Source: Comamonadaceae bacterium
Lineage (GTDB): Bacteria; Pseudomonadota; Gammaproteobacteria; Burkholderiales; Burkholderiaceae_C
Direction of reading: 5' to 3'
DNA length: 64,000 bases
NCBI GenBank assembly: GCA_027484105.1
Contig: JAIXUG010000028.1
Span: forward strand, 1 to 64,000
Below the pieces are notes generated by a model. That model worked only from the letters and a program-made list of their open reading frames with translations. It searched no databases and was not told where the DNA came from. This document shows positions 17,401 through 32,472 of the stretch, in pieces; positions within the stretch are counted from its first letter, which is position 1; the number at the start of each line of letters is the position of its first letter. Made by a program: the position numbers and the translations under genes.

Positions 17401-18609
17401 TCATGTGCGCGCCAAGCCCAACAGATGCGCCATGTCCTTGAAAAAAATGCGCACATGCGCCATCGGGTCTTTGCGCGCCAATTCCTTGTTCATGTAGGAC
17501 TCAAACGTCAAACGCTGTACATCACGATCTTCACAGATTTTGACGAACTTCTCCCGACGGCGGTCGTTCTGGTACCAAAAATACTGCATCACCCCGAGGA
17601 TCCAGAACACGCGGCCGTGCTGCTTCATGAAGCTCTTGCGACCTTGCTTGAGGCAGGCGCTGTTGCCGGTTTTGAGGGCCTGATGGGTGGCTTGGGCGAC
17701 GCGGCGGGCGCAATCCATGGCGTAGTAAATGCCTTCTCCCGAGGAGGGTGCGACCACGCCCGCAGCATCGCCGACCACCACCACATCGCGGCCGTTATCC
17801 CATTGGGGCAAGGGCTTGAGCGGGATCGGCGCGCCTTCGCGGCGCAAGGTGGGCGCGTTCACCAAACCGGCGATTTCGCGCAACCGTGCCGTCGCACTGC
17901 GCAGCGAATAGCCCTTGTCGGCGCTGCCCATCCCCACGCTCATGGTTTTGCCGTGCGGAAAAACCCAGCCATAAAAGTCGGGCGAGACCTCACCCTGGTA
18001 ATACACATCGCATCGTGCGGCGTCGTAGCCCGGCTGGCCAATGGGTGACTCGATGATCTCGTGGTAGGCAAACACATATTTGGTTTTGTGCGCGTTGGGG
18101 ATGGCCTGACGCGCCACTTCAGAGCGCGCGCCATCGGCCCCCACCACCATGCGTGCGCTGACCTTCACGGGTCTGGCGTGTTCGCTGGCAGCATGCTCCT
18201 TGGGTGTGACCGGGGTGTAGTGCACCCACAGCTGCTGGTGGGCATCGTGCTCGATCTTGTCAAAAATGGCCTGGCACCGCACCGCGCCCGACTGGGCGGC
18301 ACGTTCGCGCAAATACTCGTCGAATTCGTCGCGGTCCACCATGCCGACAAAGCCGTTGTCGATCGGGATATCGACCTTGTTGTCGGCGGGCGAAATCATG
18401 CGCGCGCAATTGACTTTGGCCACCAGCAAGTGATCGGGGATGTCGAAATCCTGGATCAAACGCGGCGGAATCGCCCCGCCACAGGGCTTGGTGCGGCCCT
18501 GACGGTCCAGCAACAACACACGCCAGCCTTGGCGCACCAAATCGTGGGCGGCGGTGGCGCCAGCGGGCCCACCACCCACCACCACCACATCAAAATCGGT
18601 CTGGTTCAT
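17401..18609 (-). CDS. bchP: Geranylgeranyl diphosphate/bacteriochlorophyll reductase
   Basis: 402 residues. An N-terminal FAD-binding Rossmann motif VVVGGGPAGATAAHDL is followed by GADGARSEVARQ and GDAAGVVAPSSGEGIYYAM of the geranylgeranyl reductase family. BchP reduces the geranylgeranyl tail of bacteriochlorophyll to phytyl in three steps. Its ATG overlaps the stop of the bch2 transporter (ATGA), completing the coupled unit bchG-bch2-bchP. Confidence 0.96.
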   Translation of the reverse strand: MNQTDFDVVVVGGGPAGATAAHDLVRQGWRVLLLDRQGRTKPCGGAIPPRLIQDFDIPDHLLVAKVNCARMISPADNKVDIPIDNGFVGMVDRDEFDEYLRERAAQSGAVRCQAIFDKIEHDAHQQLWVHYTPVTPKEHAASEHARPVKVSARMVVGADGARSEVARQAIPNAHKTKYVFAYHEIIESPIGQPGYDAARCDVYYQGEVSPDFYGWVFPHGKTMSVGMGSADKGYSLRSATARLREIAGLVNAPTLRREGAPIPLKPLPQWDNGRDVVVVGDAAGVVAPSSGEGIYYAMDCARRVAQATHQALKTGNSACLKQGRKSFMKQHGRVFWILGVMQYFWYQNDRRREKFVKICEDRDVQRLTFESYMNKELARKDPMAHVRIFFKDMAHLLGLART

Positions 18610-19961
18610 GAGCTTGACCCACCTTTCAACAACACTGGACTATCAAAATGCAAGGACTGTCGCGCAGACGGCCCGGTGCGCAGGCGCACGGCCACCGCAG
18701 CCGAGACGGCAAACATCAACGCTTGCATGCCAAACACGGCCGCATAGGCCGTGCGCTGTTCACCCAACAAGGCATGGGCCAGGTCGCTGGCCGCCGTGCC
18801 CAGCAAACCACCCAAGCCAAAGGCCGCCGCTTGCGAAGCGCCCCACAAACCCATGCGCGTGCCTTCGCGGCCCGCGCCGCCTTCACCCGCCAAGCGCATC
18901 ATGGTGGCGATGGCCGCGATGGAAAACGCGCCATTGGCCACGCCCAGAAACACCACATTGGCCTTCAGGGGCCAATCGGCCGACAAGGCCGAGCTGACCA
19001 AACCCACCGTGGCCAGCGCCGACACCAAGCAACCGCCCACCATCCAGTTCTGCACCGAGCCCAGGCGCCCAGCCACCCAGCGCGAGCCCGCGCCAGCGAC
19101 CGCCAGCATGCCGATCAACACACCCATGTGGTGCCAGCCCGAGAGCTGCGTGGTCTGCCCCGGCGTGAAACCATGTACCGCCCCCGCAAAGGGCTCCAGG
19201 ATCAGGTCTTGCGCGCTGTAAGCCAGCATGGACATGAACACGAAGACGGTGAAAGTACGCGCCGCCGGCTCAGACCAAACTTCTTTGAATGCTTCCTTGA
19301 AATTTTGCTTTTGCAGGCGCTCGGTGCTGACGCTGGGGGCCACAGGCACAGCGGGCTCACCGTCTTTTTCGAGGCCCCACAAACACACTGCGGTGATGCA
19401 TGCCGTCACCACACTCAGCCCTGCCGAGACCTGCAAGAGCACCTGCGGGCTGTAGGGGTCGATCAACTTGCCCACCACACCGGCCGTGACGGCAAAGCCC
19501 ACGATCATCATCAGCCACACCGTGGTGGCAGCCGGTGCGCGGCGCTCGTCGGGCACACGCTTGGCCATCAGGGCCAGCAGCGAAGTGCCGCAGGCGCTCA
19601 CGCCCAAACCGATCAAACTGAAGGACAACCAGGCCAGCAGCGCCCCCCACACAGGCTCGCTGGCCATCCAGACGGTGGCCCCGGCGGCCATCACGCCGCC
19701 TGTGCCCAGCACCAACATGCCGCCCATCATCCAGGGCGTGCTGCGTCGGCCCTTGTCTGCACCAAAACCCATGCGCGGACGCACCATCTGCACCGCGTAA
19801 TGCCAGGCCACCAAAAAGCCGGGCAACAAGGCGGGCAAGGCCAGCTCGACCACCATGATGCGGTTGAGCGTGGAAGTGGTCACCACCACCACGGCACCCA
19901 GGCAGGCCTGGATCAAACCCAGCCGGATGATCTGGAACCAGCCAAACATCGGTGTGCTCAT
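18606..19961 (-). CDS. BCD-family MFS transporter (Bch2/ORF428 type)
   Basis: 451 residues with about 12 spans. The family opening RLGLIQACLGAVVVVTTSTLNRIMVVEL is shared with LhaA and PucC. This is the member located between bchG and bchP in purple bacteria (ORF428/Bch2), thought to handle bacteriochlorophyll or help assemble pigment-protein complexes. It overlaps bchG and bchP by 4 bases at each end. Confidence 0.9.
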   Translation of the reverse strand: MSTPMFGWFQIIRLGLIQACLGAVVVVTTSTLNRIMVVELALPALLPGFLVAWHYAVQMVRPRMGFGADKGRRSTPWMMGGMLVLGTGGVMAAGATVWMASEPVWGALLAWLSFSLIGLGVSACGTSLLALMAKRVPDERRAPAATTVWLMMIVGFAVTAGVVGKLIDPYSPQVLLQVSAGLSVVTACITAVCLWGLEKDGEPAVPVAPSVSTERLQKQNFKEAFKEVWSEPAARTFTVFVFMSMLAYSAQDLILEPFAGAVHGFTPGQTTQLSGWHHMGVLIGMLAVAGAGSRWVAGRLGSVQNWMVGGCLVSALATVGLVSSALSADWPLKANVVFLGVANGAFSIAAIATMMRLAGEGGAGREGTRMGLWGASQAAAFGLGGLLGTAASDLAHALLGEQRTAYAAVFGMQALMFAVSAAVAVRLRTGPSARQSLHFDSPVLLKGGSSS

Positions 19962-20941
19962 GCCAACCCTCCGGCGCTCAGTGCGTGGTGCATTTGACGC
20001 AGACCCCAGGCACTGACCATCATGCCACTGACAAACAGCGGCACGCCAAAGGCCGACACATGCAAAGCACGCTCAACCGGTTGGCGCAAAAATTTGCGCA
20101 TCAACGGCCCTTGCAAAACCGCCAAAGCCAACACGGCTGCCGCGTGCCATGGCAACTGCCAGTGGGCCAGCAACAAGGCCACCAACACCTGTGGCACCAG
20201 CATGAACACGCAGGCCATGCGCGCCGCGCCGTGCGCACCCAGCTGCACCGGCAGCGAGGCCACGCCCATGCGGCGGTCGCCCTCAATGGCCTTGAAATCG
20301 TTGAGGGTCATGATGCCGTGCGCCCCCACGCTGTAAAGCAGCGCCAGCGCCACGGCATGTGGCCCAGGCCATGCGCCGCCCAGCATGACGGCCGTACCGG
20401 TCAGCCAGGCCAGACCCTCGTAGCTCAGGGCGCAGGCGGCGTTGCCCCACCAGCCGTTGTTTTTCAGGCGAACAGGCGGCGCGCTGTAGGCCCACGACAG
20501 CGCAATGGCCAGGGCACAGGCCGCAAAGCCCCAAGGCCCCATGAGGGTGGCCCACAACAGCGACAACACTGTCCAGCCGATGGCAATGCCCAAGCCCCAA
20601 CGGCCAGGCATGCGACCGGAAGGAATGGGGCGACCGGGCTCGTTGATGGCGTCCACATGCCGGTCAAACCAGTCGTTGACCGCTTGGCTGCTGGCACACA
20701 CCAGGGGTCCCGTCAGCACCAAACCCAAGAGCAGCAAGCCCCAATGGGCCTGAAAATCCTGGCCGGACGCCACCACACCACAGGCAAAGGCCCACATGGG
20801 CGGGAACCAGGTGATGGGTTTGAGCAGTTCAGCCACCGTCCCCAGCGCAGGCCGCTTGAGCACGTTCCCTGTGGCGCTCGCAACAGGCGCAGAAAGGGAA
20901 GCTGAAGGGGGGGGCGCATGGGCCAATGGCGGGATGTCCAT
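19958..20941 (-). CDS. bchG: Bacteriochlorophyll synthase (esterifying)
   Basis: 327 residues, UbiA prenyltransferase fold with about nine spans. The Asp-rich motif NDWFDRHVDAINEPGRPIPS is diagnostic for chlorophyll synthases. It esterifies bacteriochlorophyllide a with geranylgeranyl or phytyl diphosphate at the membrane. It is the first gene of bchG-bch2-bchP and has two PpsR-type palindromes immediately upstream. Confidence 0.97.
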   Translation of the reverse strand: MDIPPLAHAPPPSASLSAPVASATGNVLKRPALGTVAELLKPITWFPPMWAFACGVVASGQDFQAHWGLLLLGLVLTGPLVCASSQAVNDWFDRHVDAINEPGRPIPSGRMPGRWGLGIAIGWTVLSLLWATLMGPWGFAACALAIALSWAYSAPPVRLKNNGWWGNAACALSYEGLAWLTGTAVMLGGAWPGPHAVALALLYSVGAHGIMTLNDFKAIEGDRRMGVASLPVQLGAHGAARMACVFMLVPQVLVALLLAHWQLPWHAAAVLALAVLQGPLMRKFLRQPVERALHVSAFGVPLFVSGMMVSAWGLRQMHHALSAGGLA

Positions 20942-20969
20942 GCCCCGATTGTGAAGACGCTTTTCAAAA

Positions 20970-20987
20970 TGTCAATCAAGATTGACA
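20970..20987. promoter_or_regulatory. PpsR/CrtJ-type palindrome 1 upstream of bchG
   Basis: TGTCAATCAAGATTGACA is an extended near-perfect palindrome (TGTCAATC/GATTGACA) fitting TGT-N12-ACA. It is the best-matching site of the window and lies 29 bases upstream of the bchG ATG. Confidence 0.75.
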
Positions 20988-20992
20988 CTTAT

Positions 20993-21010
20993 TGTCATTT
21001 TTTGCTGACA
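20993..21010. promoter_or_regulatory. PpsR/CrtJ-type palindrome 2 upstream of bchG
   Basis: TGTCATTTTTTGCTGACA fits TGT-N12-ACA. It starts 23 bases after site 1, about two helical turns away, an arrangement known for cooperative PpsR/CrtJ binding. It lies just 3' of the ppsR stop codon. Confidence 0.7.
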
Positions 21011-21014
21011 ATCT

Positions 21015-22403
21015 TCAGGGAAGATCGTTTTCAACCTCGGAAACCATGCCAAAGCGGCGCAGCTTGACGTAGAGACTTTGCCGCGACAAGCCCAGCATTT
21101 CGGCTGCCGAAGCGCGGTTGTTGTGGGTCAATTCCAAAGCCGCTTCGATGCAGATGCGCTCGATGGTGTCCACCGTCTCGCCCACGATGTCCTTGATGGG
21201 GCGTCGTCCCACCAATTGCGAGAGTTCGGCAAAGGGGTTGGCCTGGCTTTGGGAGACCGAAGCACCACCCTGCAAGCGGCGGTCCATGTCGCGCACAAAA
21301 AAGGCAAACATGGGCTCGGGTCGGGCCAGGCACACAGCCGACACCTCCACGGGCAAAGTCATGCCCGACAAAGTCCGAACCTCGGTCGCAAAATTGCGCA
21401 CAGGCAATTGCTGGCGCAGACTGGTGTTCAACACACCCCAATCGACTGCCCCGCGCAGCAGCCAGCGCTCCAGGCTCTGACCCACCACTTGGGAAGAGGC
21501 CGTCAAACCCAACAAGGCCATGCCTTCCTCGTTGACGCTTTTGATCATGCCATTTGTGTCGGTCAGCAGCCAGCCATCTGGAAAGCGCTCCATGGCCTCG
21601 CTCAGCGCAGCCGAGGAACCGGCATCCTGGTGGGCCACCGGGGTGGTGTCACGGGTGACCAAGCGCACCAAGAATTGCGCACCACCTTCTTGCCGGAACA
21701 CCGTGGCAGACACCGTCCAAGCCGTGGGCAAACCCGCAATCCGGGCAGCGCACATCTCGATGCGGCCCGTGGCCAATGCCGTGCGCAGCAAGGACTGGAC
21801 CTCGCCTTGGCTGTCACCCTCAAAACATTCACGCACATCGCGACCCACCAGACGTTTGCCAGCGTCTTTCAACAAGGCCTGAGCACCCACATTGGCCTCG
21901 AGCACGCGCTGGGTGCTGGCGTCCACCATCAGCACCGCCTCGGAAGAAGTGTCAAACAGCACCCGGTAGCGCGCCTCAATGTGACGCAGGCGCAAATAAT
22001 CGCGCTCCATCGACTGCTGGGTTTCAACCAAGCGGCGCTGCAGCTCGGCCAGGCTTTCCAGGTCGCGCCCCATGGCCAGAAGCTTGCCGCCGCCCAGCGG
22101 CAAAACCACATATTGCAAGGCGACTTCGTTGCCCACGGGCGACATGTGGTTGACATGCCGCCAGCGCATCACATCAAGGGCCCCCTGGGACTGCAGCATT
22201 TCCTGAATCTTGACGCGGCTCTCGCTGGTGACAGTGTCGATCCAGCGGCGACCAATCCAGGACTGGCAACCCAAAGCGGCCAAGGTGTCGCGTCCAGTTG
22301 ACACGTCCTCGATCACGCCCTGCGGGTCCATGACCAAGGTGACATCAGACACCACGCCCAATAACTGCGAAAACGTGGATGGGTCCAAAGAGGGAAGCTT
22401 CAT
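21015..22403 (-). CDS. ppsR: Transcriptional regulator PpsR/CrtJ, aerobic repressor of photosynthesis genes
   Basis: 462 residues from ATG 22403 (MKLPSLDPSTF). There is an N-terminal PAS-like region, a Q-linker/coiled segment (about 130-150), two further PAS domains, and a C-terminal Fis-type helix-turn-helix ending NNRASAAEMLGLSRQSLYVK. It binds TGT-N12-ACA and represses bch, crt and puc genes under oxygen. A cysteine sits beside the HTH (ERICIEAALEL), where the redox-active Cys of CrtJ/PpsR lies; a second (IEMCAAR) lies in the central part. Upstream codons to 22460 are open but have no family match. Confidence 0.95.
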   Translation of the reverse strand: MKLPSLDPSTFSQLLGVVSDVTLVMDPQGVIEDVSTGRDTLAALGCQSWIGRRWIDTVTSESRVKIQEMLQSQGALDVMRWRHVNHMSPVGNEVALQYVVLPLGGGKLLAMGRDLESLAELQRRLVETQQSMERDYLRLRHIEARYRVLFDTSSEAVLMVDASTQRVLEANVGAQALLKDAGKRLVGRDVRECFEGDSQGEVQSLLRTALATGRIEMCAARIAGLPTAWTVSATVFRQEGGAQFLVRLVTRDTTPVAHQDAGSSAALSEAMERFPDGWLLTDTNGMIKSVNEEGMALLGLTASSQVVGQSLERWLLRGAVDWGVLNTSLRQQLPVRNFATEVRTLSGMTLPVEVSAVCLARPEPMFAFFVRDMDRRLQGGASVSQSQANPFAELSQLVGRRPIKDIVGETVDTIERICIEAALELTHNNRASAAEMLGLSRQSLYVKLRRFGMVSEVENDLP

Positions 22404-22437
22404 GTTGTAAACCAAACGGGTTTGAGCATCAGGAAGT

Positions 22438-22455
22438 TGACACTTGAATTTGTCA
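22438..22455. repeat. Everted PpsR-like half-sites in the aerR-ppsR spacer
   Basis: TGACACTTGAATTTGTCA is a TGACA-N8-TGTCA inverted repeat 35 bases upstream of the ppsR ATG. The half-sites match those of PpsR operators but point outward instead of inward. Two further isolated TGTCA half-sites lie at 22508-22512 and 22532-22536. No complete TGT-N12-ACA is present in this spacer. Confidence 0.4.
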
Positions 22456-22533
22456 TACAAGTATAGGCTGAACAGAGCCGTTCAAGCCCTGGACCGTGCT
22501 TAATAAGTGTCATAAATGATGTGGATCAACATG

Positions 22534-23334
22534 TCACGGAATTGGATCGATCAAACGGGGCATGCCCCGCGTGACGCTGATCACCGTCGCAGGCGCATCT
22601 TCGGCCAAAACCCGGGCAGCCAAGCCTTGGAGCCGGTCGGGGTCCAGGTAGGCCATGGGGCCTCCTACAAACACCTGCAAATCCAGATTGTCAGAAGCAG
22701 CGCGCAGGAGGGGCAACAACACCTCCAAACTGCGGATGTGCCGGTCGGTGCTCACCGAAATGCCCACCGCATCGAACCAGTCAGACAGAAACAAGCGCTT
22801 GAATTCGCTCACATCCTGAGGAACCGCGACCGTCACCAACCAACCGGCGCGCTTGAAAAACTCGCTCAGCATGAACAGCCCCATGCTGTGCTGCGCGCCG
22901 GGCTCTGTCATCAACAGCAAGCTGTGACCATTGGCTGCTTGGGGTGACTCTTGCAAGAACTCCCCACTGAAATCATGCAACAGCTGCTGCAAATGAGAAG
23001 AGGCAATGGTCGTCATGGCGAAGTCGAGCCGGTCCGAACACCACCAATCGCCCAGCAAACGGGCACAAGGCGTGATGCCTTGCGTGTAAATGTCTTCCAG
23101 CGATTGCCCCTGGCGTTGCCAGCCAAAAACGACCTGCCGGGCCGCGTCGAGGCCCTGCAAACAGGCTTGAGCCAGGATCTGGATTTGGGCCAAATCGATG
23201 GCGGACTTGCCCGCAAAAGAAGTTCCAACTACCAAACGCGGGCCAACAGGCGAGCCCTGCCGCAAGGCTTCAGGCAAAGGGGAATGGCCGGGTGCCATTG
23301 GCGGAGAAGGGGTTTCAAGGTTGGATTTAGCCAT
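22534..23334 (-). CDS. aerR: AerR/PpaA-type cobalamin-binding antirepressor
   Basis: 266 residues from ATG 23334 (MAKSNLETPS); a GTG three codons upstream is an alternative. The C-terminal half is a B12-binding-like Rossmann domain with TEPGAQHSMGL (His149 in the cobalamin-ligand position), ISVSTDRHIRS and FVGGPMAY. This is the pattern of AerR/PpaA/AppA-SCHIC proteins, which bind PpsR/CrtJ and modulate its DNA binding. Position directly upstream of ppsR on the same strand, as in Rhodobacter, supports the call. A Q-rich helical region (about 50-120) precedes the domain. Confidence 0.88.
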   Translation of the reverse strand: MAKSNLETPSPPMAPGHSPLPEALRQGSPVGPRLVVGTSFAGKSAIDLAQIQILAQACLQGLDAARQVVFGWQRQGQSLEDIYTQGITPCARLLGDWWCSDRLDFAMTTIASSHLQQLLHDFSGEFLQESPQAANGHSLLLMTEPGAQHSMGLFMLSEFFKRAGWLVTVAVPQDVSEFKRLFLSDWFDAVGISVSTDRHIRSLEVLLPLLRAASDNLDLQVFVGGPMAYLDPDRLQGLAARVLAEDAPATVISVTRGMPRLIDPIP

Positions 23335-23505
23335 GACAAGCACCGATCATCAGAGGGATACACCAGCGGCAGGCTCCAACAGATCGGAGTGCTCGTCGCA
23401 CGAAGGTTTGAACCGATCAAATCCATGACCTCACAAACCACAAGTGTGAGTGTGAGTGGAATTCAAACGCCTGTATTTAGTGTAAACCCTAATCTGTGAA
23501 AATAA

Positions 23506-23523
23506 TGTCAATTTATGTTGACA
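23506..23523. promoter_or_regulatory. PpsR/CrtJ-type palindrome 1 upstream of bchF
   Basis: TGTCAATTTATGTTGACA fits TGT-N12-ACA with the extended TGTCA/TGACA half-sites. TTGACA at 23518-23523 can serve as the -35 box of the bchF promoter. Confidence 0.72.
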
Positions 23524-23546
23524 CGCTGTATGTCCAGATTTACATT
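23518..23546 (+). promoter_or_regulatory. Candidate sigma-70 promoter of bchF
   Basis: -35 TTGACA (23518-23523, 6/6), 17-base spacer, -10 TACATT (23541-23546, 4/6), 32 bases before the bchF ATG. Spacing and position mirror the bchI promoter. Inferred only. Confidence 0.4.
23527..23544. promoter_or_regulatory. PpsR/CrtJ-type palindrome 2 upstream of bchF
   Basis: TGTATGTCCAGATTTACA fits TGT-N12-ACA. It starts exactly 21 bases after site 1 (two helical turns) and covers the predicted -10 region, so the two sites together would occlude the whole promoter of the long bchF-to-BLUF gene series. Confidence 0.65.
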
Positions 23547-23578
23547 CAAAGCCAAACCCCCGTCCAACAAGGCTCTTC

Positions 23579-25377
<1,799 letters not shown>

Positions 25378-25393
25378 AGCGCAGGAAGACCTC

Positions 25394-27022
25394 ATGCAAC
25401 TGACGCTCTGGACATATGAAGGCCCGCCCCACGTGGGTGCCATGCGCGTGGCCACCGCCATGACCGATGTGCACTACGTGCTGCACGCCCCGCAAGGCGA
25501 CACCTACGCCGACCTGCTGTTCACCATGATCGAGCGCCTGCCGCGCCGCCCCCCCGTCACTTACACCACCTTCCAGGCGCGCGACCTGGGCGGCGACACC
25601 GCAGAACTCTTCAAGGACGCCGCCCGCCAAGCCATGGCGCGCTTCCATCCCGCGGCCATGCTGGTGGGCTCGTCATGCACCGCCGAGTTGATCCAGGACG
25701 ACCCGGGTGGTCTGGCCCAAGCCCTTCAACTGACCATCCCCGTGGTGGCCCTGGAACTGCCCTCTTACCAGCGCAAGGAAAACTGGGGCGCGAGCGAGAC
25801 CTTTTACCAACTGTGCCGCCACCTGGTGCACAAACCCGACACCACAGAAAAGCCTGCCAAAGCGCGCCCCACGTGCAACCTCTTGGGCCCGAGCGCCCTG
25901 GGTTTTCGCCACCGCGACGACGTCAAGGAAATCACCCAGCTGCTGAAGGAACTCGGTGTGGATGTGGCCGTGGTCGCGCCCCTGAGTGCGAGCGTGGCCG
26001 ACATCCAGAAGCTGGCCGAGGCCGACTTCAACGTGGTGCTCTACCCCGAGATTGGTCTTGCCACCGCACAGTGGTTGCAGCGCCAGTTTGACCAGCCTTA
26101 CACCAAGACCGTGCCCCTGGGCAGCCACGCCACGCGTGACTTCATCGCCGAAGTCTGCGCCCTGACGGGTCTGCCGGTGCCCGGCCAAGACCCCGAACAC
26201 GCGCATGCACCTTGGTACGCCAAGTCGGTCGACTCGACCTACCTCACCGGCAAGCGCGTCTACATTTTTGGTGACGCCACGCATGTGGTGGCCGCTGCCC
26301 GCATCGCCAGCCAGGAGATGGGCTTCGAGGTGGTGGGCCTGGGCAGCTACAGCCGGGAATTTGCCCGCGAAGTGCGCGACTGTGCCAAGCGCCATGGCGT
26401 GGAAGCCCTGATCACCGACGACTACCTGGAAGTCGAAGACCAGATCAACGCCTTGCAGCCCGAGCTGATTTTGGGCACCCAAATGGAGCGCCACATCGCC
26501 AAACGCCAAGGCATTCCCTGCGCGGTGATTTCGGCCCCGGTGCATGTGCAGGACTTCCCGGCACGCTATGCGCCGCAAATGGGTTTTGAAGGCGCCAACG
26601 TGCTGTTCGACACCTGGGTGCACCCACTCATGATGGGCCTGGAAGAACACCTGATCGGCATGTTCCGCGAAGACTTCGAGTTTCATGCCGGCGCTGCACC
26701 TTCGCATTTGGGCAGCACACGCCCAGCCGCAGAGAACAAGGCCCCTGCCGCAGTCCCCGCAGCCACGGCCCTGGCACCAGCAGCCGCCATCACCCCGGCG
26801 GCCCCATTGGCGACCGACAGCGTCCAAGCTGTCGCCATCCCGGCTCAGGCCGCTTCCAACCAGGCCACCTGGAGCCCTGAAGCCGAAAAGGAGCTGGGCA
26901 AGATCCCGTTCTTTGTGCGTGGCAAAGCCCGCCGCAACACCGAGCGATTTGCCCAGGACCTGGGCGTGGCGACCATCACCGTGGAGACGCTCTACGATGC
27001 CAAAGCCCATTTCAGCCGGTAA
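25394..27022 (+). CDS. bchB: Light-independent protochlorophyllide reductase subunit B
   Basis: 542 residues. The catalytic core (about 1-425) carries [12 protein letters not shown] with the cluster cysteine. An Ala/Pro-rich linker (about 430-490) then leads to the small C-terminal domain [20 protein letters not shown], which is typical of BchB/ChlB. The linker is longer than in many BchB proteins. It partners BchN and starts 16 bases after it. Confidence 0.97.
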   Translation: MQLTLWTYEGPPHVGAMRVATAMTDVHYVLHAPQGDTYADLLFTMIERLPRRPPVTYTTFQARDLGGDTAELFKDAARQAMARFHPAAMLVGSSCTAELIQDDPGGLAQALQLTIPVVALELPSYQRKENWGASETFYQLCRHLVHKPDTTEKPAKARPTCNLLGPSALGFRHRDDVKEITQLLKELGVDVAVVAPLSASVADIQKLAEADFNVVLYPEIGLATAQWLQRQFDQPYTKTVPLGSHATRDFIAEVCALTGLPVPGQDPEHAHAPWYAKSVDSTYLTGKRVYIFGDATHVVAAARIASQEMGFEVVGLGSYSREFAREVRDCAKRHGVEALITDDYLEVEDQINALQPELILGTQMERHIAKRQGIPCAVISAPVHVQDFPARYAPQMGFEGANVLFDTWVHPLMMGLEEHLIGMFREDFEFHAGAAPSHLGSTRPAAENKAPAAVPAATALAPAAAITPAAPLATDSVQAVAIPAQAASNQATWSPEAEKELGKIPFFVRGKARRNTERFAQDLGVATITVETLYDAKAHFSR

Positions 27023-27047
27023 GTCCAACAACACCCAAGCACCGCGC

Positions 27048-31732
<4,685 letters not shown>

Positions 31733-31764
31733 ACGCCCGCATCAAAAACGCAAGAGAGCACCCC

Positions 31765-32472
31765 ATGAACAGCACCGCTTACGAACAACGCCGCAGCCAG
31801 ATCGAGCACTACTTTGACCGCACGGCGGCCGATGCCTGGGCTCGCCTGACCTCGAACGAGCCGGTGGGCCGCATCCGCGCCACCGTGCGCGCCGGGCGCG
31901 ACACCATGCGCGAGACGCTGCTGTCGTGGCTGCCGCAAGACCTGCGCGGCCAGCGCGTGCTGGACGCCGGTTGCGGCACCGGCGCACTGGCCCTGCAAGC
32001 GGCCCTGCGCGGGGCCGAGGTGGTGGCGATTGATTTGTCGCCCACCTTGGTCAAGCTGGCCGCAGAGCGCATGGCCGCCGAACACCCCAAGATGCCCGGC
32101 TCGGTTGAATTTTTGTCGGGCGACATGCTCAGCCCCGATTTGGGCCACTTTGACCATGTGGTCTGCATGGACTCGCTCATCCACTACGACAGCGACCAAA
32201 TCGCCGAAGCGTTGGCCGGTTTGGCGCAACGCACGCGCGGCTCCATGGTTTTCACCTTCGCGCCGCGCACGCCACTGTTGGCCTTGATGCACAGCGCGGG
32301 TCGCCTGTTTCCGCGCAGTGACCGTTCGCCCTCGCTCTCACCCGTGGCGCACGCTGATTTGCTGCAGCGCATGCAAAACCACATAGATTTGCAGGGCTGG
32401 CAAGGCGCGCGCATGCAGCGCGTGGCCAGCGGTTTTTACACCTCGCAAGCCTGGGAGTGGACCCGCTCATGA
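31765..32472 (+). CDS. bchM: Magnesium-protoporphyrin IX O-methyltransferase
   Basis: 235 residues. SAM-binding class I fold with motif I VLDAGCGTGAL and the BchM opening YFDRTAADAWARL. It methylates the 13-propionate of Mg-protoporphyrin using S-adenosylmethionine, the step before AcsF. Its stop overlaps the lhaA ATG. Confidence 0.96.
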   Translation: MNSTAYEQRRSQIEHYFDRTAADAWARLTSNEPVGRIRATVRAGRDTMRETLLSWLPQDLRGQRVLDAGCGTGALALQAALRGAEVVAIDLSPTLVKLAAERMAAEHPKMPGSVEFLSGDMLSPDLGHFDHVVCMDSLIHYDSDQIAEALAGLAQRTRGSMVFTFAPRTPLLALMHSAGRLFPRSDRSPSLSPVAHADLLQRMQNHIDLQGWQGARMQRVASGFYTSQAWEWTRS

